This document shows, piece by piece, positions 15,880 through 25,092 of a stretch of 64,000 nucleotides of DNA. The DNA lies in NCBI RefSeq assembly GCF_019430945.1, contig NZ_JAHYCB010000017.1:20333-84332 (forward strand), in the 5' to 3' direction. Position numbers and translations under genes: made by a program. The stretch comes from Neorhizobium populisoli (GTDB taxonomy: Bacteria > Pseudomonadota > Alphaproteobacteria > Rhizobiales > Rhizobiaceae). Positions within the stretch are counted from its first letter, which is position 1. Every line of letters starts with the position of its first letter. Below the pieces are notes generated by a model. That model saw only the letters and a program-made list of their open reading frames with translations. It was not told the origin of the DNA and did not search any database.

Positions 15880-16089
15880 AACCTACGAGTTTCCTATTTG
15901 TTTCAGTAAGCTGAGAACTGCGTCCGCGTCTCCATTATCTGACACCGCCGCGCCTCGAACGGGATCATTGCCGCGTGCCGACCTACGCGAGTGAACGCTA
16001 ATAGGCGAATGCTGTTGGGTCCCACCATCGAGCTCGTGCACTACAGAGCGTTTGGTGAAATCGGGCCGCTCGCACGTGAATTGGCAGGA

Positions 16090-16380
16090 TCAGATAGAGG
16101 ACGCCCGAGTCATTACCGCGTCCGCAACGGCGTCGGGGAACATTGATGCAACTAGACTGGGCTTCATATGAAGCTGCAGCAAACCAGGCTTCTGCAGCTC
16201 GAACGACTTCCACGCTAGGCCGCCGTTAAAGCCCATCCCGTCCAAGTGGCGCACAATTCCCTTCAATACTGCCTCGTCCCCAACCATGCGATCCCAGTCG
16301 ATGCCCTTAAGACGCGCCGGATTATAGGCAGCCTCGAACGAGGCTTCCGCTTTTACAAGCCGTCCATCCCGGAAGGGCGG
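16090..16380 (-). pseudogene. Partial hypothetical gene
   Basis: The minus strand reads as a natural protein over about 95 codons: FRDGRLVKAEASFEAAYNPA, then WDRMVGDEAVLKGIVRHLDG and ELQKPGLLQLHMKPSLVASM to a TGA at 16090. No ATG with a ribosome site is found at the 5' end; the first ATG (16287) would remove a third of the similarity-like stretch. It is either truncated or uses a rare start. Family not identified. Confidence 0.4.
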
Positions 16381-16426
16381 ATCGCTCGAACTGGACGTTG
16401 AATTGCGCCGCGATCGACGGGTGGGA

Positions 16427-16680
16427 CTAAGGGCTCGCTGGTAGTGTCACTACCCGGAGATCACCGCGGCATCGAAAGCCACTTGGTCGCCATGGCGACT
16501 TCTGCGCTTCATCGTCGTCGGCGTCGGTATCAGGGCGGTCGCCGCCAGACGCATGATCCTTCTCTCGGCTCCCATCGGCGAGCTCGACTGTTATCTCGGT
16601 GTCGCGACCCTCAAGATGCTGTCGCTCCGCAACCCATCGTTCTCCGACCATCATGGCATCATGTTCGGCAAATGCGGCAT
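16427..16680 (-). pseudogene. Hypothetical polar protein, possibly partial
   Basis: A minus-strand frame with GERWVAERQHLEGRDTEITV followed by a very acidic tail. It extends upstream of the first ATG (16654) as AAFAEHDAM without a stop, so the 5' end is uncertain. No domain recognised. It may be a decayed gene or a small disordered protein. Confidence 0.3.
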
Positions 16681-16835
16681 CATGATCGGTGGGAGGACCA
16701 GACAGGCGGAGGCCTTCCCGCGGGCTTGAGCGCTGCCGTTTGATCGGCGGGCTGACGAAATCTTGCGACTGCGGGAATAAATCGACGCTGTCGATGTCTA
16801 CTTGTGCGTCCAGTCACGGTCTGAAAGGCGACACA

Positions 16836-17207
16836 ATGCGAAACGCAATCTTCTCTGCCCTGGTCGTAAGTTCGACCTGCCTCGGGCTTGCCGCCACGGC
16901 ATCGGCACATGCCCGCCTCGTCCAGTCTGACCCTGCCAACGGGGCGTCGCTGCATGCGGCGCCCCCCATCGTCACCTTGTCCTTTTCCGAAGGACTAGAG
17001 CCTGCGTTCTCCCATGTGACGTTGGCCAACGGGTCAGGCGACGCCGCCCCGCTTCGGGAACGGAAGGTCGCCGGGGACGATGGCTCGCTGCTCACCGCAG
17101 TCCCTCTCGCCCCCCTCTCCGCGGGAGCCTACGAGGCAAGATGGGACGTGCTGTCGAAGGACGGTCACAAGACGTCGGGCGCGATCACGTTCACGGTCGA
17201 GCCATGA
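16836..17207 (+). CDS. copC: CopC-type periplasmic copper-binding protein
   Basis: A 123-residue protein with a signal peptide (cleavage after ASA near residue 24) leaving His as the new N-terminus (HARLVQSDPANGA), the Cu(II) ligand of CopC. The distal His in LSKDGHKTSGAITF completes the usual site. The ATG at 16836 is preferred because upstream residues do not extend the signal. The stop overlaps the copD-like start as ATGA. CopC carries copper in the periplasm and works with CopD. Confidence 0.88.
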   Translation: MRNAIFSALVVSSTCLGLAATASAHARLVQSDPANGASLHAAPPIVTLSFSEGLEPAFSHVTLANGSGDAAPLRERKVAGDDGSLLTAVPLAPLSAGAYEARWDVLSKDGHKTSGAITFTVEP

Positions 17208-17968
17208 CGCCGTACGACGCGCAGGTGGTCGACCGCTTTCTGTTCGACACGGCGCTTTCGTTCGTCTGGGGCGGAGGCGGATTTATCCTTTTCACGCCAC
17301 GGCAGGTTCGAACTTGCCTGCAGGCGGCGATGCGGAGGCCTTTCGCCGTATGCGGCCTGGTCGCTTACGCCGCGGGAGCCGCCGCAGTGCCGATTCAGGC
17401 AGCCAGCATCGGGTCGGATTGGACGAGCGCCGGGCAGTGGGACATCCTTGCGGCCGTTGCTCTCCAGACGCATACGGGTATCTCGCTGACGGTCTCGGCC
17501 GCCGGGATCGGCATCGCACTGGCCGCGGCCACCGCATTCGACCTCCTGCGGACGAGCGTGTTCCTGTCGTTCCTGACGCTCGTCTGCCTGGCCACCAGGG
17601 GCCATTCCGCGGGGCTTTCAGGTGCGGCCGGATTGATCGAGCTCATGATCTCAGCGGTTCATGTTCTGTCGGCGACGGCATGGGTCGGTGCGCTCGTCCC
17701 ATTCATCCTCCTCGTGCGGATGTCGGCGTTGAAGGTCGACGGGGCGGTCGCCGCGATGAAGCGCTTTTCCCGACTTTCGTGGAAGATAGCAGCGACACTT
17801 GCCATGACCTGCATGGCCCTCGCCAACCGATATCTCATTGTCCCGATGCGCGGCAGGCATCCCACGAGGTCGCGAACACTTCTTGTGGCGGGCTGCGGGC
17901 TGGAAATCTTGCTGGGGCTGGTCGCATTCGCGCTCGTCGCGTCCCTAGGTCTCGACGATCCGAATTGA
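17204..17968 (+). CDS. copD: CopD-domain membrane protein
   Basis: A 254-residue inner-membrane protein with about seven to eight hydrophobic helices and a CopD-type core (AVHVLSATAWVGALVPFILL, where the His and Trp are characteristic). It overlaps copC by 4 bases (ATGA), giving tight coupling. CopD is believed to move copper across the inner membrane or take it from CopC. Downstream are DUF305 and YncE-type periplasmic proteins, consistent with a copper-handling set. Confidence 0.82.
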   Translation: MTPYDAQVVDRFLFDTALSFVWGGGGFILFTPRQVRTCLQAAMRRPFAVCGLVAYAAGAAAVPIQAASIGSDWTSAGQWDILAAVALQTHTGISLTVSAAGIGIALAAATAFDLLRTSVFLSFLTLVCLATRGHSAGLSGAAGLIELMISAVHVLSATAWVGALVPFILLVRMSALKVDGAVAAMKRFSRLSWKIAATLAMTCMALANRYLIVPMRGRHPTRSRTLLVAGCGLEILLGLVAFALVASLGLDDPN

Positions 17969-18041
17969 AAAAAAATGCAGGCACAGGGAATAGAAGCCCG
18001 TCTCGGGTGTCTACTCCTTTGAAACAGGAAGGAAGAAGCCA

Positions 18042-18527
18042 ATGACGAGAAGGTCATATGGGAAGTCGATCGCAGTGGCGGCCGGTCTCTTGCTCACGTC
18101 GAGCGCCTGGGCCGCGTTCGCGCACGATCCGTCCCAGCACGGGCACGCGCCAGTCGTTGCAGATAATACGGAGGCTGCCTACCTCGCCGAAAATGATGCC
18201 GCTATGGACACGATGATGGCGGACATGGAGGTGCAGCCGACAGGTGATATCGACCGCGATTTCGTGGCGATGATGACGCCTCATCACCAGGGCGCGATCG
18301 ATATGGCGCTCGCTGTCCTCAAGTACGGGAAGAACGAGCAGCTCAAGCGTATCGCGCAGGAGATCATCGTCGACCAGCAACAGGAGATCGCGGCGATGAA
18401 GCTCGCGATCGGCGACACCCTCCCGCCCTCCGGTCCCGCTCCCACGCAAGTCGCCCCGGAAAACACCCCCGCCCCGTCCTCGCCCAGCCACACCCCGCAG
18501 GGCATGGACCCAAACATGAAGATGTAA
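18042..18527 (+). CDS. DUF305 periplasmic protein, metal-associated
   Basis: A 161-residue exported protein: signal peptide to about residue 27 (ending AAFA), then a DUF305 helical domain with the signature FVAMMTPHHQGAIDMALAVL carrying the paired His, and a Pro-rich tail ending in a Met-containing PNMKM. DUF305 proteins are ferritin-like helical bundles often found in copper or silver resistance loci. It follows copC-copD on the same strand. The His/Met content of both ends supports metal binding (inference). Confidence 0.83.
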   Translation: MTRRSYGKSIAVAAGLLLTSSAWAAFAHDPSQHGHAPVVADNTEAAYLAENDAAMDTMMADMEVQPTGDIDRDFVAMMTPHHQGAIDMALAVLKYGKNEQLKRIAQEIIVDQQQEIAAMKLAIGDTLPPSGPAPTQVAPENTPAPSSPSHTPQGMDPNMKM

Positions 18528-18543
18528 CTCTAAGGTCTATCCA

Positions 18544-20000
18544 ATGAACATTCGGACATCTTTCGCCGCCAGCCTTCTGGCGGGCAGCATGTTGTTGCCT
18601 TTTTCCGCCTTCGCAGGACAGGCGCCCGCCGCAGCCTCCGATCCAGACATCGCCATCAGCAGCAAGGACCGAGTCTACGCCGCCGAGCAGTTCTCCAACA
18701 CCGTCTCGGTCAGCGACCCGTCCACGAACAAGCTGCTCGGCGTGATCAAGCTCGGCGATCCTCAACCCGGCAATCTGTCGCCGCTCTATAAGGGCCAAGT
18801 TCTGGTCCACGGCATGGGCTTCTCGCCAGACCACAAGACCCTCGCGGTCGTCTCGATCGGTTCCAACTCCGTAACCTTCATCGACACGGCCACGAATGCG
18901 GTCAAGCACACGACCTATGTCGGCCGCTCGCCGCATGAAGCGTTCTTCACGCCCGACGGCAAGGAAGTCTGGGTCACCGTTCGCGGCGAGGACTACATCT
19001 CGGTGATCGACGCCGCGACCTTCGAGGAGAAGACGCAGATCAAGGTGCCGGCAGGCCCCGGCATGCAGATCTTCTCGCCGGACGGCAAGTACGGCTATAT
19101 CTGCTCGTCCTTCAATCCTGACACCGTTGTGGTGTCCGTCGCCGACCATCACATCGTCGGCCATGTGAAGCAGGAAAGCCCCTTCTGCCCGAACATCGCC
19201 GCCTCGCCCGATGGCAAGCAGGTGTGGTTCACACTCAAGGATGTCGGCAAGACGCAGGTCTTCAACGCGCAGGCGCCGTTCGACCACATCAAGACGATCG
19301 ATACCGGACCGATCACCAACCACGTCAATCTCGTCACCAACAAGAACGGCAGCTTCGCCTATGTGACGGTGGGCGGTCTGAACGAGGTGAAGGTATTCCG
19401 CACCGACAGTTTCGAGCAGGTGGCGACCATCCCCGTTGGCAACCTGCCGCACGGGATCTGGCCGTCGGGCGACGGCACCCGCGTCTATGTCGGTCTGGAG
19501 AACGCCGATCAGTTCGCCGTCATCGACACGCTTACGAACAAGGTCGTCGCTAACATCCCGATCGGCCAGGCCCCCAGGCGGTCGCCTATGTTCCAAACGC
19601 CGTACCGGATGGCGACGGCCTGGCGAACCTAGTGCCGCTCGGCAAGGCTGGCGAGGCGGCGCACCTGAAGCTGGCAGCCAAGGGTGGAACGGAGAAGACG
19701 CCTTCGACGGTTTCGCTGTTCGATCAGGGTTTGACGCAGGTCCTGCAGGCCTCGGTGACTGGACTGGAGCCGAGGAAGATGTATGTCCTTGCTCTCGCCG
19801 ACAAGGCGGACGGCAGCGGCGCTCTTGAAGGTCTGTCGAACTTCATGACCAATCCGGCAGGCTCGGCCATCGTCAACGCTGTCGGCCCGATCCGTCAGAT
19901 CGTGGAGGCAAAGCACAAGGACGAACGCCGATACCTCGTCGTGGCAGCCGTCGACGACGGCAAGCCGGGCAAGGTCCTGCAGGTGCAGGCGGCAGAATAA
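18544..20000 (+). pseudogene. YncE-type beta-propeller protein, frameshifted
   Basis: Two frames form one gene. The first (18544-19632) has a signal peptide and YncE-like beta-propeller repeats (for example VHGMGFSPDHKTLAVVS, FAVIDTLTNKVVANIPIG). At the five-C run 19571-19575 one base is missing, so the frame leaves after IGQAP. The next frame resumes with QAVAYVPNAVPDGDGLANL and runs to 20000, ending with a DUF-like C-terminal domain. Restoring one C gives about 485 residues. The damage may be real or an assembly error in a homopolymer. The gene follows the copper set; related proteins are periplasmic and may bind metal or redox cofactors. Confidence 0.8.
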
Positions 20001-20047
20001 CGGCAGACGGGCGCCTGCGCGTGCAGGCGTCCGTTCGGAGGCGCGAT

Positions 20048-20575
20048 ATGAACGACTTGCTTTCACAGGTGGAGCCGATGATCCCGGCCCTCAGGCGCTA
20101 CGCCCGCGGTCTGGTTCGAGACGCGGAGAGCGCCGACGACATCGTCCAGGACTGCCTCGAGAGGGTCGTGCTGAACTGGAGCCGCCGCCACGACGACAAC
20201 CCGCGCTCCTGGGTCTTCGCCATTCTGCATAACCTTGCCGTCAACAAGCTGAGGCAGGATGCCCGGCGCGCAGGCTCGGTGCCTATCGAAGACGCACCGG
20301 AGACGGTCGGGGCGCGGTCGCCGACGCAGGAAGATGCGATTTACGGCGGGGAGGTCATGGCGGCCATCGAGCGCCTGCCGCCCGACTACCGAAGTATTCT
20401 GTTGCTCGTTTCCGTGGAAGATCTTTCCTACGCCGAGGCCGGCAAGGTATTGGAAATTCCGCTGGGGACGGTCATGTCGAGACTTGCGCGGGCCCGCGAG
20501 CGGCTAAGGTCGATATTGGAAAACGAACGACCGCGAACTTCGACGGCCGGTTCCTACATCCGGAGGGTGAAATGA
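20048..20575 (+). CDS. ECF-type RNA polymerase sigma factor
   Basis: A 175-residue sigma factor with region 2 (about 10-75; DIVQDCLERVVLNWSRR) and region 4 (about 110-165; LPPDYRSILLLVSVEDLSYA, then GTVMSRLARARERLR). The ATG at 20048 has a CGGAGG ribosome site; an upstream ATG at 20021 does not. It overlaps the anti-sigma gene by 4 bases (ATGA), the classic sigma/anti-sigma pair. It lies behind the CopC-CopD-DUF305-YncE run and may control it in response to envelope metal or oxidative stress (inference). Confidence 0.9.
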   Translation: MNDLLSQVEPMIPALRRYARGLVRDAESADDIVQDCLERVVLNWSRRHDDNPRSWVFAILHNLAVNKLRQDARRAGSVPIEDAPETVGARSPTQEDAIYGGEVMAAIERLPPDYRSILLLVSVEDLSYAEAGKVLEIPLGTVMSRLARARERLRSILENERPRTSTAGSYIRRVK

Positions 20576-21339
20576 CTATTAGGCCGATCACCGAAGACGA
20601 TCTCCAAGCGTATGTCGACCGCGTCCTCGACGACAAGCGGCACCGGGACGTGTCGGAATACCTGGTTGCAAACCCGGAGGCAGCAGAACGCGTCTCGTCC
20701 TATCGGTCGCAAGCCGCCGCTCTTCGCTCTGCACTGGAGACAGTGGCAAGAGAACCAGTGCCTTCGAGGCTGAACTTGACGACGATCGCGGCCGCGCGAG
20801 CCCCTGCCCGCCGGACAGGGTCGTTCCGGCTTGCCGCGGCTGCAGTAGTGCTTCTGGCGGTCGGCGCGACCGGCGGCTGGATTATGAAAAGCTATACCCT
20901 GCCACCTTCGGAAGGCGTCGCAGCGCTCGCACAGGAGGCGTCAACCAGCTATGGCACCTTCGCCCCCGACCGCCTACATCCCGTTGAGGTTAGAGCCGAC
21001 GGAGGCGACAGGCTCCAGCAATTCGCGAATTCGGCGCTTGGACGCCCCGCGGCCATCCCGGACCTTAGAACGGCAGGCTACCGCCTCATGGGCGGCCGCG
21101 TTGTCCCGACGGCGCATGGTCCAGCCCTGATGCTGATGTATGACGATGACAAGGGCAGCAGGCTCGTCATGTTTACCCGTCCCATGGCCTTAGACCAGGA
21201 CAAGCCCATGGTGGCCACCGAGACGGCCGACGTCAGAGGTTGGAGCTGGGCGAAAAACGGCCTCGGCTATAGTCTTGTGGGATCTCTGCCGCACGCCGAC
21301 CTCCACTCGATCGCAAACGTGGCGCGCTCGCAAATCTAG
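20572..21339 (+). CDS. Membrane anti-sigma factor
   Basis: A 255-residue protein with a cytoplasmic N-terminal anti-sigma domain (DDLQAYVDRVLDDKRHRDVS), one transmembrane helix at about 82-102 (AAAAVVLLAVGATGGWIM) and a periplasmic sensing domain. The pattern matches ChrR/RskA-like transmembrane anti-sigma factors of alphaproteobacteria; no zinc-binding HxxxCxxC motif is seen. It would hold the adjacent sigma factor at the membrane until a periplasmic signal triggers release. Confidence 0.85.
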   Translation: MTIRPITEDDLQAYVDRVLDDKRHRDVSEYLVANPEAAERVSSYRSQAAALRSALETVAREPVPSRLNLTTIAAARAPARRTGSFRLAAAAVVLLAVGATGGWIMKSYTLPPSEGVAALAQEASTSYGTFAPDRLHPVEVRADGGDRLQQFANSALGRPAAIPDLRTAGYRLMGGRVVPTAHGPALMLMYDDDKGSRLVMFTRPMALDQDKPMVATETADVRGWSWAKNGLGYSLVGSLPHADLHSIANVARSQI

Positions 21340-21790
21340 CGTTCAGGCAGCGTCGGGTCTGCTTCACCGTTATGCCTCGACGCTTCAGTTCGCACCGCGC
21401 TTCCGGCGGCCGGCGAGCCGATATTCTCCCGATCGCGAAATTTCGCGGTACGCCTGGCTTCCCGCAGTTCTCCGAGCGTTCGCTGCCGCCGTCCTGGAAC
21501 TTGCTTGGATATCTCGCAGACGAGCCGTGCTCCGCGGACGTGGCAGGCGTGGGCCGGTCAACCATCAGGAGAACAGTAACGATGCTATCTTCCTCTTAGC
21601 TCCTCGCGTCTATGTCCACCGCGAGTAATCATCACGCTGGCCCGCACGTCGCTCTTTCATGATCCGAATATGTCTTGCCGGATCATTGGACCGACACCTG
21701 CCTACCATCGTGCGAACGCGGTCGGATAAGGGTGCCGCGGGAACCTTGGCCATAGGCTCAGGGTTCGTGTCGAAAAAGAGGGACTCATCG
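21340..21790. other. Gene-free interval
   Basis: About 450 bases without a supported gene. Short frames on both strands lack ribosome sites and recognisable motifs. The 3' part presumably holds the leader of the following hydrolase gene; no sigma-factor consensus stands out. Confidence 0.5.
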
Positions 21791-22678
21791 ATGCCTCACA
21801 TCTCGACCGATGATCTGCATATCAGTTACATAGAATCCGGCCCAAAAGACGGACGGCCAGTGCTCCTCCTGCACGGATGGCCGGACGACGCATCAACCTG
21901 GGCGGCCGTTTCCTCACGCCTTGCGGATCGTAATCTGCGGCTGATCGCGCCGTACCTGCGAGGCTTCGGCAGCAGCGTCTTTCGCAATCTCGATACTCTG
22001 CGCACGGCCAACGGCGCGGTACTAGCCATGGATGCAATCGCGCTGATGGACAGTCTGGACATCGAGACCTTCTCCGTTGTCGGGCACGACTGGGGATCGA
22101 ATATCGCGGAGGGTCTTGCCATCGGCTGGCCACAACGGGTCGAGCGGATGGCCCTGCTATCATCCTTGCCTCGTATGGGAGGTCTGAAGACGCCGTCGTT
22201 CAAGCAGGCCCAGCGGTACTGGTACCATTGGTTTATGGCCACTAAACGAGGAGGTGAAGCCATTACGGAGGACCCTTCTGGATTCGCACGCATCCAGTGG
22301 GAGAACTGGAGTCCAAACGGGTGGTTCGACGAGGTCACATTCGATGCGGTCGCGACTTCCTTCGAAAACCCGGACTGGGTGGCTGTCACGCTGCACAGCT
22401 ACAGGGTCCGGTGGGGCGAGGTCGAACCGGACCCGTCCAGCATGTGGCTCGAGGAGCGGATCAAGGAAACGAAGACGTTGTCGGTCCCGACTATATATAT
22501 TCAGGGCCTGGAGGATGGCGTGAACCCTCCAGAACTGTCTGAGAACCTTCATGAGAAGTTTCTAGGACCGTTCGAACGTATCGCTCTGCAAAACGTTGGA
22601 CATTTCCCGCAGCGTGAGGATCCGGAGACCGTTGCTCGAGAGTTCGCGATTTTCCTTGAAGAAACGCCAGCGTTCTGA
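21791..22678 (+). CDS. Epoxide-hydrolase-type alpha/beta hydrolase
   Basis: A 295-residue alpha/beta hydrolase with the oxyanion motif HGWPD and a nucleophile elbow VVGHDWGS carrying Asp100, the signature of epoxide hydrolases and haloalkane dehalogenases rather than Ser esterases. His271 (VGHFPQRED) completes the triad. The ATG at 21791 follows a GAGGGA site; an upstream frame to 21659 adds no conserved residues. It probably opens epoxides or hydrolyses related electrophiles. The gene stands alone. Confidence 0.85.
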   Translation: MPHISTDDLHISYIESGPKDGRPVLLLHGWPDDASTWAAVSSRLADRNLRLIAPYLRGFGSSVFRNLDTLRTANGAVLAMDAIALMDSLDIETFSVVGHDWGSNIAEGLAIGWPQRVERMALLSSLPRMGGLKTPSFKQAQRYWYHWFMATKRGGEAITEDPSGFARIQWENWSPNGWFDEVTFDAVATSFENPDWVAVTLHSYRVRWGEVEPDPSSMWLEERIKETKTLSVPTIYIQGLEDGVNPPELSENLHEKFLGPFERIALQNVGHFPQREDPETVAREFAIFLEETPAF

Positions 22679-22799
22679 ACGCCGGATATCTGTCACGCCG
22701 TCAACTATTCTAAGTTCAGGACCGTGGCACAAGGAGGGCCGGCTGACCGCGCGATTTAACCGCTCGCGAGTTTTCCTACATCACAACAAGGAGTTTCGG

Positions 22800-22982
22800 A
22801 TGCATAAGGATACGAAGGCCCAAGAAGCCATCGAAGAAACAGGGAATAAGCCGGCCGCTGTAGAGCAACGCCCGCCAGCAGGCCCGCATGACCAGCCGCA
22901 CCTTCAGGACGAGAGCAAGACGCCCGGTGCCGGATCACTGCCCGACAATAGCGACAACAGCGTATCGCCGGGTAGCGGCTGA
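22800..22982 (+). CDS. Small polar hypothetical protein
   Basis: A 60-residue, Pro- and Asp-rich protein (MHKDTKAQEAIEETGNKPAA) that is probably disordered. An AAGGAG ribosome site lies 8 bases before the ATG. Similar small hydrophilic proteins are common in rhizobial stress regulons, but no EcfG promoter was found upstream. The longer upstream frame is not supported. Confidence 0.6.
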   Translation: MHKDTKAQEAIEETGNKPAAVEQRPPAGPHDQPHLQDESKTPGAGSLPDNSDNSVSPGSG

Positions 22983-23120
22983 TTCGAAACAGGGGCGCTC
23001 GACCCGATGGGAAGCGCGGAGGTCGGAGAGCGGTCGGTTGAGTATCGCCATGGAAAGAGCACTCCGTCGATCTGCCACTGGCGCGACAAGACCCTTTACC
23101 GGTGTTGCCTGTAACCTGCC

Positions 23121-24017
23121 TCATCGAGACGCGGCGTCGGTAGTGGCTTCGCGAACTCCGCGACGTCGCTCTGTCGATTTCGCAGCCCTCCTCGCTTCCC
23201 GCAGTTCGTCCAAGCTCGGCTGCCACCACCCCCTAATCCTTTCGAGTTCCCCCGGACCTGTTTTCGAGGGCCATGTATGGATAAGCTCCTCCAGCGTTGC
23301 CGCTCGCCATCCGGCCCACACATGCTCGTCGCTCGCATCGGGATGGTGTTCGACAATCTCCTCCGGATCAACGATCTCACCCGTTATCTCCGTGATGACG
23401 ACGATCCCGAAAGCGGCCGTTGCGACCGGCCGACCCAGGGGTGGCAGATCGTCGCTTGGCACGGGCAGCCGCCTCTTCCTGCGTTCGGAGATTTTCCGCT
23501 TCGCCCTAGCCTCTACCTCGGTACCCCTTCGCGCCTCGGCACGCTTGCGCCGTTCTTCCGGCTCAGAACGCTTCGCGCCCTCCTCGATCGCCTGCCATCT
23601 GTGCTGCAGATCGTCGTAAGATGCGAAAGGGATCTCCCAAACCTTGTCGACGCCATTCCATCTGGCGAAAGGGATTTGACGGAGCTCGTCGACAACCGCC
23701 CGTGAGAACGGCGTCCTGACACGGAAACCTTGGTCGCCAACTTGAAGATATTGGCTGAGGATCGGCTCGAATTCGAAGGCATCGCGCCCGCGCTCCTGCT
23801 CGTATGGTGTCCGTCGGTCGGCCTCGGAGGCGACCCATCGGTCGATACGGTTTCTCGCCGTCTTTCCTGGCACCGTCCACGCCTGCAGTTTGTCGCTCCA
23901 TCGAGCATTTGGGAAGGTCTCGCGAAAGCGAACGACCGTCATGCGATCGAAGGCAAACGATACAGTCTCCTGTAGCGGTGCTTCGGATTCGTCCTGTTCG
24001 GTGCGCTCGTCGGCCAT
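23121..24017 (-). CDS. Unknown protein with two ARW-type repeat units
   Basis: A 298-residue protein starting at 24017 (MADERTEQDES). The N-terminal part contains two related units, each Phe-x-hydrophobic...ArgTrp...Lys-x-Trp-x-(V/I)Pro: FRETFPNARWSDKLQAWTVP (about 31-50) and a second one, FARWNGVDKVWEIPF (about 110-125), reminiscent of the short HARP-like DNA-binding module (inference, weak). A highly charged helical segment (EERRKRAEARRGTEVEARAK) and a domain ending with Trp-rich motifs follow. Function unknown; it lies near hydrolase and LysR remnants. Confidence 0.6.
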   Translation of the reverse strand: MADERTEQDESEAPLQETVSFAFDRMTVVRFRETFPNARWSDKLQAWTVPGKTARNRIDRWVASEADRRTPYEQERGRDAFEFEPILSQYLQVGDQGFRVRTPFSRAVVDELRQIPFARWNGVDKVWEIPFASYDDLQHRWQAIEEGAKRSEPEERRKRAEARRGTEVEARAKRKISERRKRRLPVPSDDLPPLGRPVATAAFGIVVITEITGEIVDPEEIVEHHPDASDEHVWAGWRAATLEELIHTWPSKTGPGELERIRGWWQPSLDELREARRAAKSTERRRGVREATTDAASR

Positions 24018-24052
24018 ACTAAGAAAACGCTTCCGCGGCCGCCTGGTTGCGT

Positions 24053-24346
24053 TCAGACAAGCGTCTCCCTGAGGAATGCAAGGGCCTTTTCGGCGCCTGC
24101 GCTGGAGATCGTATGTCCTATTCCCTGCTCGACTTCGAGTGCGACCTTGAAGCCGGCCGTCCGAACGTGACGAGCGCGCCCACCGCCCAGCATCCGTTGG
24201 CGACCGCGTCGGGGCCCATGATGGCGCCCTGCGAGGCTTTCCCGCCAAGATGCGGCAAGCGGCATGAGCTGTGCGCCCGAAGCACCTATACCATGGAGAA
24301 GGATTACGAGATTATCGTGCGAAACCATGATTTCCGTGAGTGTCAA
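24053..24346 (-). pseudogene. Internally deleted carboxylesterase/phospholipase-type gene
   Basis: The minus strand starts like an alpha/beta hydrolase (NLVILLHGIGASGAQLMPLA) and ends like one (VALEVEQGIGHTISSAGAEK, with the catalytic His), but the middle, including the GxSxG nucleophile region, is absent; a basic out-of-frame stretch joins the two parts. About half the normal length of around 210 residues is missing. A deletion relic. Confidence 0.6.
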
Positions 24347-24549
24347 AAAAGGTCCGAGGGCGCTCGACCCGAGGAGGGAGCGGCCCTCTCACCCCGCGCA
24401 AGGCATCACGATAGCGCCGGCGGACGGCGCTGCGGAGGCTCTCGTTGTGGGGTGGCAAACATGATATGGTGTCCCACCCGCAATCTCGCAAGGACATCGC
24501 CTGCCTCGTACGCTGCCGGACGTGCCGTCCGGACTTGTTGAAGGTGGAC

Positions 24550-24990
24550 CTTATGGCTTCCATCTGTCGGGAATGCGGCAGCCCGGCGTACCTAGCACGA
24601 CGTGGCGTCCCGCAGTCTCTGGATGACCTTCGTTCGCAGGCACACCGCACGATCCATTACAGCAGGACGCTTGGTACGAAGCCATATGGGTGGGAGTATC
24701 CGAATGGCGACGACGGCGAATATGAGACGCTCTCGGTACCTGGTTCGCTCCACGTAAACAGCGTCCAGACCTACGAGGCTGCCGGGCTTGCAGGTATGGG
24801 TCTCATCCAGGCGGCATATTCGGGGATTCGCCAGCACCTTGAGAGCGGGGCTATGGTAGAGGTTCTGCTGCAGTTCCGACCGGAACCGCTAGACGGGTCG
24901 CTCGTCGTGGCTCATCGCCGGAATCTCTCGCCCCGCGTCCGGGCCTTCATGAAGTGGGTCGAAGGGGTGCTGCAGCCATATCTGGAGTAG
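24550..24990 (+). pseudogene. 5'-truncated LysR-type regulator remnant
   Basis: The plus strand carries the C-terminal half of a LysR substrate-binding domain: SPAYLARRGVPQSLDDL, SLHVNSVQTYEAAGLAGMGL and NLSPRVRAFMKWVEGVLQPY up to a stop at 24988-24990. The helix-turn-helix and first half are missing and no start codon fits. It lies 100 bases from an intact LysR gene on the opposite strand, perhaps a rearranged duplicate of the same family. Confidence 0.65.
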
Positions 24991-25092
24991 ACAGCAGCGA
25001 CTGCGCAGACAGAGGGATCGGACGAACATCAGCATACCCCTCCTCGTCGCCGCAGCCGCCGCAGCCGCCGCAGCGTCGACATCCCAGGATCG

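Noticed and set aside
18364..19596. 410-residue minus-strand frame
   Set aside because: Arg/Asp-rich shadow of the YncE-type gene, no start context.
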